NCBI RefSeq assembly: GCF_001949145.1
Contig: NW_019091404.1
Location: 1,852,661-1,916,660 of the forward strand
Length of the DNA: 64,000 nucleotides
Origin: Acanthaster planci
Lineage: Eukaryota > Echinodermata > Asteroidea > Valvatida > Acanthasteridae
Reading direction: 5' to 3'
The translations under genes and the position numbers were made by a program. Below are positions 54,292-64,000 of the stretch, piece after piece (position 1 is the first letter of the stretch; every line of letters starts with the position of its first letter). The notes below the pieces were generated by a model. It was not told where the DNA came from. It made no database searches and saw only the letters and a program-made list of their open reading frames with translations.

Positions 54292-55308
54292 ATGGGTAGG
54301 CAGACAAAATCCGGCATGGCAAAGATCGTGTTTATTATGCCCGTTGTCTTCATTCTCTTCATCATTTATATCATCTCAACATGCAATGATGGTTCGGGTA
54401 GCCAGCATGCCAAGCCAGTGACGTGTGAGCCGCGCCAGCCCAACCGTAAGGATGGGCCAAAAAGTGCCGTTGCTCCCCCGCGGCCCAAGAAGAAGCTGTC
54501 GGCATACCTGGTGGTCCTAATCATGACAGGCCCACAGCTGGTGGAGCGGCGCTACACCATCCGGGAGACCTGGCTGCAGAAGAGTGGTAAGGAGGTCATG
54601 GCCAAGTTTGTAGTGGGCACAGCGGAGCTGAAAGAATCTGACAAGAAGATGCTGGACGCCGAGCAGGCTCGACACAAGGACCTGCTGTTCCTACCCTCAC
54701 TGAAGGATTCCTTCGGCTCGCTCACGAACAAGCTGATCCAAATGCTGACGTGGCTGGACCAGAATGTTGACTTCCAGTACATGCTGAAGGCAGACGACGA
54801 CACATACGTCCGACTAGATGCGATGGTGAAAGAACTGAAGAGTAAGAATAAGGAGAAGCTGTACTGGGGGTTCTTTGATGGGCGAGCTCACGCCCACCGC
54901 ACCGGGCGGTACGCTGAAACAGACTGGGTCCTGTGTGATCGGTACTTGCCGTACGCCATGGGTGGTGGGTATGTGTTGTCGTCTGATCTGGTTAGCTTCA
55001 TTGCGAATAATGCCCCATACCTAAAGAGGTACCACGCCGAAGATGTCTCGGTCGGCTCCTGGCTGGCAGCTGTGGACGTCAAGCGCGAGCACGACCCGCG
55101 ATTCGACACTGAATTTAAATCCCGCGGCTGCCGCAATGTCTACATCGTCACGCACAAACAGACGATACAAGACATGAGATCCAAGTACCAGCAGCTACAG
55201 ACCACTGGGAAACTCTGTGCCAAAGAGCAGCAGTTCAGGCTATCGTATGTCTATAACTGGGACAAGGTACCCACCGATTGTTGTGAACGGGTGGAAGGGG
55301 TACCTTAA
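54292..55308 (+). CDS. B3GALT6: Beta-1,3-galactosyltransferase 6-like, copy B (338 aa)
   Basis: GT31 Golgi galactosyltransferase of the proteoglycan linker pathway, coding sequence in a single exon as in vertebrates. A short basic tail (MGRQTKSGMAK) precedes the anchor (IVFIMPVVFILFIIYII, 12-28). A Lys/Pro-rich stem follows, then VERRYTIRETWLQ, metal-binding KADDDTYVRL (DDD 168-170), YWGFFDGRAHAHRTGRY, DWVLCDRYLPYAMGGGYVLS, RYHAEDVSVGSW (250-255), KREHDPRFDTEFKSRGC and the family-typical end CCERVEGVP. An in-frame TAG lies just before the ATG, and a strong acceptor (AATAACAG, exon from 54279) shows a 5' UTR intron, so it is not a simple retrocopy. It diverges from copy A and is more GC-rich. 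Which copy carries the ancestral role cannot be told from sequence alone. Confidence 0.95.
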   Translation: MGRQTKSGMAKIVFIMPVVFILFIIYIISTCNDGSGSQHAKPVTCEPRQPNRKDGPKSAVAPPRPKKKLSAYLVVLIMTGPQLVERRYTIRETWLQKSGKEVMAKFVVGTAELKESDKKMLDAEQARHKDLLFLPSLKDSFGSLTNKLIQMLTWLDQNVDFQYMLKADDDTYVRLDAMVKELKSKNKEKLYWGFFDGRAHAHRTGRYAETDWVLCDRYLPYAMGGGYVLSSDLVSFIANNAPYLKRYHAEDVSVGSWLAAVDVKREHDPRFDTEFKSRGCRNVYIVTHKQTIQDMRSKYQQLQTTGKLCAKEQQFRLSYVYNWDKVPTDCCERVEGVP

Positions 55309-58300
55309 GAAAGATAAGCAGGACCCCCCCCTTCCAGCTCTTGAAGGGTCTGCCAAAACTTCGCCCTTTTCTTATTCTTTACTGAACTGCTCATTGGCAA
55401 AAGTAAAGCAAGTCACAAGTTGTCAGAACTTGTCAGGTCTCTCGTCAAAAGCTATTCAAATGAACTGTAGCCAAGACATTCCATAATCATCGTCCATCCT
55501 TTGTAACTTGTAACCAAACTTACAAATGAGTTTGTGGATTGATTTTGACAAACCAAGTCTTGGAATAGGGTTTTTCTGTCTGTTTTTTGTAGTCTTCCAG
55601 CATTCCATTTTTGTAAAGGGTTGAACGGAACACTGCCATGAGGGGGAAGGCAATATTTAGGTCGGGGGAAGATGTACATGTCGTCGTTAATGCGATGGTT
55701 GTCATGTCTCTTGCCGCTGTTTTCTGACCATTACACAACAGGGTCCCTGCCGTACCAAAACACGACACAGTTAGTGGTGAAATATGCTGCCAGATTCTTG
55801 CCATGAACAGAGTCATGTGGTGAATGCACATTTACATCATGTGGAAATAGTTTTTTTTTTTGGTAACTTGTTACGTTTGCCATCATTTGGTAGCAAGGAC
55901 ATAAAATGTGTACATGTATGTATGTCAAATAATTTAGAAATGAATTCCTTTTTGTTGTTTTTCTTCATTGATTTTCAGGCTTGGCCATTGGATAGTTCAG
56001 CATTAAAAGAATTATGCACGTTTTTTGTAATTAAAGTAAATTTATATGCTATGTAAACTGATGGTCAAACAAACCAGACACTTCATTTTGGTTCATGATA
56101 TCGCTAAGTCAAAGTGTTCCGTTTAACTTCCAAACGAGACTTCATTTGACGAGTTGCATCAAAGGATACGTTGGACAGTATTGTAAAAGTCTGTTGTATA
56201 CAGAAAGCTACACGTTCTTGCCATTTTGGACTCATTCAACTTTGCTTAATTTTGGTCAGTAAAAGTCTTTAACATTTTGTAGTTCGTAGTTTTTTGGGTT
56301 TTTTTAAAGTTTTTCAAAGCTGTTGTTTAAAAATGCCAACTCTGAAGAAAAAGTACCTTTATATGCAGTACAAATATTTTAAATAGAAATGGTTCTTTAA
56401 CACCTTAACTTTCCCGTTGCTTTTTCTTGCCAACTCAGCAAGCTACCACTGCCAAGTTTTGAAAATGAACTCAGAAGCACAAAGTATCTGCAAGTAAAGG
56501 GCTGATGTTTTTTTTGTGATCGTGCAACATTCTCTACAGCAACCTGACATCGTCATGCATATTGAATGTATTACAGTTTGTCAAAAGTATTTGGATGGGA
56601 AGAAAGTCAGTTTGTTACAAATTCATTATTTGAGAAGGGGCATTCGTTTGGTATCAGTGTTTCACACTTCTAGGAAACATCTAAAAAGTTCTGATGTTGA
56701 TTAGAAATTTTGGTTGTGCTGAGAAAAATCAGAAAAGAGTGCTTCAAGGTGTCTCCAAATTTGACGCATTTCTGTTCGGTATTTCTCAGTGTCAGATGTT
56801 CAAGCAAATGACGCTGAAAGACTCTGAACTTTTTTAAAATCGAAAACGTAAAATAAGAACACTTTATTGGAGATTGTCCTGATCTTAAAATTTACAACCG
56901 TTATCTGAAAATTCAACAAATCATGCAAGTCTAGGATGGCATAAATTTGTATGAAACTAAATTACTCATTTACAAATTGCACCATACGTGCAAAGGTTAG
57001 CACAATCAATATTCATGTTTACAAATGAATCTGACATTATTAGACAGTAAATCCTGGATTTCTGATCGCATTAAAGTGGTCAGATTGTATACATGATAAA
57101 AAAAGTATGCGTCTTTTACAAAAGAAATCTTGCATACATTTTCATCACCACACAAGACAAAAAAAGGAATGATATGAAAAGAAACACACAGAGAACAAAA
57201 ACAAAGAGAAAATATTGACACATGTAGCATTCGAACCTTTGCCTCTGCATTACTGTAAGGTGCCCCGTCAAACAACCAATTCATTCTGTCAGGTATTGAC
57301 GATCTCAAAAATTCACTAATGTCTTTGAGGATTTTTCTTGGTATTGTCTCTGCCTTTGCCTCTGACACAAACCACTCGAGGCTAATAATGTTCCAACTTG
57401 CAAAGGAAACGTGTACTCCCGTCCATGGGTCAATTGCAAATAATTTCAACGCACCTCTGGCAAAATATGAGGGTTTTTTTATCTTGCTGAAAATAATGGT
57501 GAAGGGTTTGAGGAGGATGGAATCTGGCAATGCACAGAATACAGACAAAGTTAAGATCTGGAAAACCGTCTTTGTCTTGGAGATGCTCCTCGGGAGCCAG
57601 GCAACCCATACAGACAGTGTGGTCATGTGAGATTGTGGCCAAGTCGTAAAGTCTCTGAGCTGAGACAGCTGGTGATCACTCACACAGGATACAGCCTGCT
57701 TTTTCCTTTGTGAAAAATAATTTCAATTGAAGTGTAACTTGATCAAAGGCTGCTGAAACTGCTTCATAAAAAAATAAACATACTGCACAAAGCCAGAACA
57801 AGAAGTACTCTTTCAAACTAAACAATATGGACTCTTTGTTCCTTAAATTTGTATTCTACAAATCTGGGGTCCGACGTGGGACAATTTTCCATCCCTGTTA
57901 TGCCTGGCAAGGGATATATCACTGAAACTGTTGTTATTTATTTGGCGGATAATTTGCAGTACTTATTCAATCTTGGACATTGAAGAATGAGTTCTAAACA
58001 TTAAAAAAAAAAAATCATAAGCCAGCTGCAACAGGGACAGGGACAAATTGGACCCCAAATTTATTGAAAATAAATACGATTCCAAGCACTTTTTAGGCTA
58101 GCTAGGTGACCCTCATACAAATTCCAATATTATTTGCAAATACTGCTACGCTAGTATTTTTTCAAGCTGTTCTCCAAGATGACAAACCAAGAAAGATAAA
58201 CATGATGATGACGGTGCACACCTGAGTTTGGGACTACATGTCTATGCATGCCAGGGCTCTACTAGCAAGGATTAGTTCCGAACAAAAGCATGGCGTGGTT

Positions 58301-59605
58301 TGGGTCCAAAACCAGTAGCCATGCTTGGACCATGTGTTTACCAATAATCTCATCAAATTCAATCACTTTCCCCACTTGAAAAAAAGAAAATAAACGTTAC
58401 TAGATGACTTTCTACAAAGACAAGGTGGGTTCAAATGTAATCATAATCCTTAGGTGACTGACAAGTCAAACTAGGACCCTAACCTGTCAAACTGGAAACT
58501 AGAAGTGCTGGTGAGTTATCAGAATGAAATGAAGTGTACAACCACAGTCAGATTGAGCCTGATTTTTTTGGGAGGGGGGGGTTCCTGCAGGAAGGAATAT
58601 AAATGCTTAGCTCAAGCTTTTTCCTTCCCCAATTTTTGCAGGTGCACTGGGCACATATCTCCACCCCCCCATCAACAGACGAAGTTCCCACATTCTTCAA
58701 CTGACTACTGTACCGATGATGCCACACGTTGTTTACGTGTGTCCTTTCCCCTGGTGCTCAGAGGACCGTGAGCCCCCACTGGCTCCGGAGGAAAGGTCGG
58801 CACACATAAAGTGTGACGTCATCAGTACATAGGCCTATTAACTACAGTGTACACACGACACAGCACAAGTGACAAGACATAAGGAGTGTGCTACCGTGCC
58901 AAAAAAATACCAAAATGAATGAAACCTCCCCAAAAACAAGACAGCTGCAATGTGACCCAAACTGAAAGCGTGAGGAAAATGTAATCAAATACAGAATTCT
59001 GCTTCAGAGTTTCAGCTGTAAGGAGTGCATTTGTAGTTGGCAGACTGGAGCAGATGTCTCTTGAATCTGCTGGGAAAAAAAATGGCCTTTGAAAATTAAC
59101 GGTGGTACAAATGGCATCGCTCTCCGTACCATACTTCGTGCAATTTTGTGAGCGTGAGTGACAAAGACACACCCAAGTGTTGCCAGTGGAAAGATCAAAT
59201 TCCTTTAACTGGTTGCTTTTTTGGACCAGTCTGCTGACCTTAGTGGGCTCTGTGCAGATTTTCGCCCACTACTGGTAAAAATTGGGTCAAACCATTCTGG
59301 CACACACTGTACACATCTTTGTCATGGCACCCTCATGGGGGGTGCCTGCCCTTGATAATAGAAACACAATGTATGCGCCTCAGTAAATTCAACAAATTTT
59401 CATTTCAGAGTACTCAAGTGAAAGACAGGCAAGCGCCGTCACTTTGCTTGAGTGTGTGGGCATCAAAGCGCCCTCGTCCATCAGTGCAGAAACCCTATGT
59501 GATCAAGAAGTGGCCAGCTTCTTGCTCGCTGAAAAAAAAAAAAAATGTCCCGGTTTTGACAAAACTGACAAAACAAAATCGAAACTGATTACTCAAATAA
59601 TCTCC
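55309..59605. other. Convergent intergenic region between B3GALT6-like copy B and SDF4
   Basis: Contains the 3' UTRs of two converging genes. No confident exon is found. A 225-residue - strand frame (57006-57683) and an overlapping frame at 57430-57642 with two CxxC pairs may be a decayed mobile element. The remainder is AT-rich with short homopolymers. Confidence 0.4.
57006..57690 (-). pseudogene. Possible decayed element frame
   Basis: One frame is open for 225 codons. A second, 57642-57430, reads SHDHTVCMGCLAPEEHL and NFVCILCIARF, a HxH/CxxC...CxxC pattern like zinc-binding segments near the start of some retroelement proteins. Shifting frames suggest decay. I do not recognise the family; chance remains possible. 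Confidence 0.2.
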
Positions 59606-62600
59606 TCAGAATTCATCGTGGACGTTCCTGCCGTAATTATAGAGCTTGCTGCCCACGAAGACGTAGTAGTTACTCAGAACTTCCCTGGGGGAAAGTTTGT
59701 CATCTCCGTTCTCGTCAGCGACCCCAATGAGATGGCTGGCTTCTCCCTCGGCATGCTGTCGATTCCTGGGATTTACGTAGACCTGGAAATAGAATGGAGA
59801 GAGTCAGAGAATACGGTCTGATTTAATGAGCAGTGAAAACGCGGTTTCCAAGATTCTGTACTGCATTTTGATGATCCAGTTCTTATAAGCTTTCTTTCAA
59901 GGTACCCGATTATGTAAGAAAAGCTAAGACTCACAAGTTCTAGGAAGTCTTTCTGAGAAACTCATGAAATGCTCCACAAAGTGAACAAGTCTGAGATAGA
60001 AACTCAGTGATGCCTCTTGTGGAATATCTACACTATGATGCTCTACTTGGATTATTGCCTAATTGGGGACACACAACCCATTTAGGAATAGCCTGGGAGC
60101 ACTGCCATTCCAAACGGGACATTACTACTGGGCCCACACTGAATCTAACCATACATCCCTTAGAGGAACGGTCGAACATTTACAGTTTCTTTCAATTTCA
60201 TTTTCCATATTCCTGCACCTCTAACTCCTTGGCATCACAGACACCGTCGCGGTTAAGGTCCATGTTCTCCCTGAACTCCTTGATGCGTTCTCGCACCCAC
60301 TCATCTTCCTGGGCAGCCTTCTCCAGCTCCTGGCTGCTCAGTTGAGGCAGGGAGACAAACTCAGCTAGCGTCAGCTTGGCATCGCCGTCCGAGTCTGCCA
60401 ACGAGAAAAGCCAGAACAAAGCCAGTATGTCAGGCGTGAAATTACTGCTCACGGACTGCAACTCCAACTGTAACTAATAGATGTAGTTGGTGTCAGTCCA
60501 ACTTGAAAATACAAATGACACCTCAGCTTTTTTTGCACTGTTATTAATATTTTGACTACAAAGGAAGACGGTTTGCAACCAATTTAGAGTTCAGTCTATA
60601 CAACAACTGTTTCTCCAAGAAGAAGAATTTAAGGTTGGGGGGAATTTTTCAGCTGTTTCATAATTCAGCCGTTCCCCATGTTCCAGGCATTTGGAATTTA
60701 TTTCTACAATTTTTTAATCTTTTGAACGGTTTGCAGACAATTAAGACATTTTAAAGGCCTAACTCAAAGGACATTTTTGTACAATTTTTGTACTTGGTGA
60801 AAATCAGTTCAACAAGCCGCTCCTAAACATCACATAATCAGTTGTCAGACGACTTTTTAGGATTTGAGGATTCTTAAAGGAAAAAAACACAACTCACCAA
60901 AGTCGTGCAGGAGTTCGTCCACCAGTAAGTTGAGCATGGACTTGCAGTGTTCAGGATGCAAGAAGGCTAGGAATTCCTCCTGGTTTAAGATGTCGTCATC
61001 GTCTTCATCTGCCCGGCTCCATCGATCCCGGTACACCAAGTAATCCTCTGTCGATTCCAAGAAAACGATGGGTACATCGGAAATATGAACCACCATCCGA
61101 AAGCCACTCAAGGAAGCAGTAGGTAATTCTGATGTTTGACAGTACCACCCCCCCTTCAAAGTCTACAGAAAGCTTTGGTAAGTCATGGGCAATAACAGCT
61201 GCGGAACTTCCCTGAACATGAACAGTAGAAGCTGAACTACTTCAGGGATATGACGTTACCTACTGCACTTGAGCCTGGTTTTGGACCATCCCTAACAACA
61301 CGTCTTATACAATTGAGCTTATAATGTGGCACTTCCTGGACAACACCCTGATGACAGTATGGTGCTGTAGAGCTCATAGGTTAGAGGTCATAGGTCATTT
61401 GCTCAAGTACAGATTTAAGGGAACCTCGCAGGTTTCTTACTGGTTTAAATGGGTATTGTTTTTTTGGTTTGATTAAAAGTACGGATTGGTTTTCCAAGTA
61501 CCTTCATCTTGACCCTTCAAAGCACCTGTCTCTTTCTTGAGTTCCTCAAAGGTTGCCTCCCCGTAACCTCTCTGCTTCAGAAACTGTTTACGATATTCGT
61601 CCCAATGGATCTTCCCTGTGAATATGTAACACATCATTTCACTGTGAGCAAAAATGGTGACTCTTGTTTCAGTGGATAACATCAAACACTTCTTTGTTGT
61701 TTACATCTGAAAAAATTTTTTTCTAATCACAATGAGTTACCATCGGAGTCTGTGTCAACGAAGGGGAAGATTTTCTTGCTCGCCTCCAGAGCCTCTTCAA
61801 AATGCTTTTCTGTCTGGAGAGAGATCCATTCCGTCAGCTCTTGCAGATCCAAATATTCATCTTTGTTGCTGTCCGCTCTGCAACCCGATAAAAAAAATTA
61901 CCCCAAACAATAAAAACTTGCAAGTGTTTCTATATATGAGGTTTTTCCTTCTGTCGACTTAATTCTTTGAAACATCATTTCACACTTCAAAAGCCTTCTG
62001 AAAATGTATGAAGGGCCGCAGAAACTTTATGACGAAGGTTTCATTCCAAGATTCCAAATGGCTGAAAACAACACACGTTCAGCTGTGAGCAATGATTTAG
62101 AGCTGCCTAGTACGGCGAAAGCTTGTACAGTGAAAACTGTTTAGGAGAGAACAAAAAATTGTGATATTGATAAGCTGAGAGATGCCAACTTGAACCCACA
62201 AATTTAGTAACAATGCAGGTACTTCTCTGCAGCACTCGGGGGGGGGGGTCACAGGTTCACATCCTGGTCTGGTCTGGTGAACTTTCTTTGTCCATTATAA
62301 AAATTGCACAATTAACAAACCACACTCACTTGGAAAATATCTCCATCAGTCTCCGTTTTCCTTCCCTTTCAGGGATGTTCTCAAAATCGGCATGATCGGG
62401 GCCCAGGAACACTTCCTGTTTGTATTCCTTATTCAGTTCCCCGCCCCGCATAAGCCGCACCCCATCGTTGTGGTTGGGCGGGGCTAGGTCCATCCCGTTC
62501 ACCTTGTTTGGGCTCGGCTGGCCTTCCTTCATCAGCCGCACCCGGTCTCTGCGGTCGTGCGGGACCAGGTTATTGAGGGCGGGGTCCCCACTCCTGTTGT

Positions 62601-62724
62601 TGGGGCCCACCTCCTGTTTGTCCTTGCCCAGTCTGCGGATGACGTTGGCGTCGTAGGTGTTGACCGACAGCAGGGCAATGAGGAGAAAAAATCGAAGGCA
62701 CTGCTTGCATATCGAGACCTTCAT
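59606..62724 (-). CDS. SDF4: Cab45 / stromal cell-derived factor 4-type EF-hand protein (6 exons, 382 aa)
   Basis: Golgi-lumen calcium sensor of the CREC family that sorts secretory cargo. Exons in transcript order: 62724-62330, 61877-61741, 61615-61502, 61047-60898, 60394-60219, 59782-59606; phases 2,1,1,1,0. A signal peptide (CLRFFLLIALLS) is followed by a linker and NKEYKQEVFLGPDHADFE, then RRLMEIFSK, as in vertebrate Cab45. Six EF loops are visible: ADSNKDEYLDLQE (134-145), DTDSDGKIHWDE (173-184), DEDDDDILNQEE (229-240), DSDGDAKLTLAE (266-277), DLNRDGVCDAKE and DENGDDKLSPRE. LAFLHPEHCKSML matches the family-specific segment between loops. The last residues NVHDEF resemble the HEEF/HDEF ends of Cab45 and calumenin. 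The linker holds a duplicated motif (RVRLMKEG and GVRLMRGG). Human Cab45 is about 360 residues. Confidence 0.95.
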
Positions 62725-63320
62725 AGCTTCTCTTCTTCCTAAGGATAATTCCTGGCACTGAAGTTAGTCCAAAGTCAATACTGGATACTGTTTCTTCGGA
62801 CAATTTCAAATGCAGAACAGCCTGCAAGAAAACAACAAGGCTGACTCCACTTACCCATGACTTACCACAGTGTGCATCCCCTAGCATTCCTCCATGCATT
62901 AATTAATTAATCAGTTAGACTTTAATTTCAGTCATGCCAGTAAGATATCAGACATGCTGGATGCTAAGGTCTAATCACTACTTTTAATCAGCTAGTTTCA
63001 GCTAACAGTCCGCTAGAGTCTTTGCTCTGGGTCTTAATATTTACACATTATATATATTATTAACATACAATCATGACAACTGGCCTCTATGGCCTCATGT
63101 TATCCAGATGCGTACAAAATAGGTACAGCAGTGTTGGCTGGTAGTCACATGTGAATACATCGCAGTTCACAAAACAAGTGATTAGCCACTAAAATAATTT
63201 TATTCAAGTACACGAACTTGTACTTACCTAACTCCAGGCTCGGTAATTGGTGGGGATTGACGAGATCAATGCAAACAAGATGCGGTATATTTCCGCAGCA
63301 CCACCACTACCAGAGAGGAA
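62725..63320 (-). other. 5' UTR intron, first exon and promoter of SDF4
   Basis: A - strand acceptor (TTATCCTTAG before GAAGAAGAGAAGCT) lies just upstream of the SDF4 ATG. A matching donor (GTTAG|GTAAGTA) ends a possible non-coding first exon at 63228. CCACCAATTACC near 63245 could be a CCAAT-type element. Transcription would start near 63250-63310. Confidence 0.4.
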
Positions 63321-64000
63321 ATGTGTAAGCTGAATTCCAACGTGTCCGGCAAACTAAAGAGGGCGCCCTTTAAGCTCACCGGTCAGAAAATAAGAAACGG
63401 TCGACTTGATAATTAAGTGACCAGTAAAATTCAACAGAGGTGGCCGATTTCAGTTCATAAACTGAAGTACCCCATAATGTTGATAAAGATGAAAACATGG
63501 GGAGGACTTTTGATTTCCGTTTTCAATTTCCCCCGATTACCACAAAATAAAAAATTATAAAATCTTAGTGAAGTAATCCACCCCAAAGCCCCTTTGATTG
63601 GCATCGGGTGGCCGGCCATGCACATGGTGAGATTTTGAACAAAGGGTGACATACAGCTACAAATAAGAGAATAAGTTATACCGTATACATGACTGCACAT
63701 TTTTACTGGAAATTTAATGAGTGCATTCAACATACATATACAATTACATTTACAATATGATGTAACTCAATATCTAGCCGATTGCATAATACTGTATGCT
63801 GTAAATGCATATCCAAATAGTTCCAGGAAGGAACAGCCCGCAACCCAATAAACAAACAAGCAAACAGGTGTAAATCACTCCCCCTAACAGGCACGTGGAA
63901 TTTCCCTTCTTGAAATAAAATATATCCTCATCCACTCTGACTTTTACATATTTACATTCTAGCTTAAAATCTTTCTTCTTAACTTGAACTTCAATCACTT
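63321..64000. other. Window edge; open - strand frame running off the end
   Basis: On the - strand, 63774 to the window end is open for 74 codons: lysine-rich sequence (KKKDFKLECKYVKVRVDED) and then a hydrophobic stretch (LLGGVIYTCLLVCLLGCGLF) and a stop. It might be the last exon of a gene lying beyond the window or an accident of AT-rich DNA. Nothing else is seen here. Confidence 0.2.

Overview
The window is animal nuclear DNA: AT-rich, with short exons, GT-AG introns and many small inverted-repeat transposons. Gene content and repeat style (GTAGGCCTAC and TACATGTA motifs, foldback elements) suggest a marine deuterostome, most likely an echinoderm such as a sea star. That taxon is an inference from style, not from a database match. 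Protein-coding models below were built by joining exons by hand at GT/AG sites; every join keeps frame and gives a protein of the family's expected length.

Layout: (1) 2.6-5.9 kb, + strand: a five-exon secreted trypsin-type serine protease with a TATA box and a tandem 13-bp upstream repeat. (2) 8.6-12.8 kb, + strand: a four-exon MEPCE-type 7SK RNA capping methyltransferase with a long 3' UTR. (3) 25.1-16.5 kb, - strand: a complete 15-exon DNAJC16 (J domain, thioredoxin folds, one membrane helix), with several transposon-like elements in its introns. (4) 45.7-26.9 kb, - strand: a head-to-tail array of four paralogous, diverged four-helix membrane genes of the LAPTM (lysosome-associated transmembrane) family. 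Each has seven coding exons with identical splice phases, and their cytosolic tails have diverged. (5) 49.8-55.3 kb: two B3GALT6-type galactosyltransferases facing away from each other, with a probable shared promoter near 52.5 kb. (6) 62.7-59.6 kb, - strand: a six-exon SDF4/Cab45 EF-hand protein.

Working together: B3GALT6 (proteoglycan linker synthesis in the Golgi), Cab45 (Golgi-lumen calcium-dependent cargo sorting), DNAJC16 (ER chaperone) and the LAPTM-like array (endosome/lysosome membrane) all serve the secretory and lysosomal system. MEPCE acts on 7SK RNA in transcription control, and the trypsin is secreted. SDF4 and B3GALT6 are neighbours in human at 1p36, and DNAJC16 and LAPTM5 are also on human 1p, so part of this window looks like ancient retained linkage.

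Most unusual content: the four-gene LAPTM-like array with divergent sorting tails, the divergent B3GALT6 pair, paired foldback MITEs flanking one DNAJC16 exon, a trypsin whose activation site lacks Lys/Arg, and several undescribed repeat families. No rRNA, functional tRNA or CRISPR array was found.
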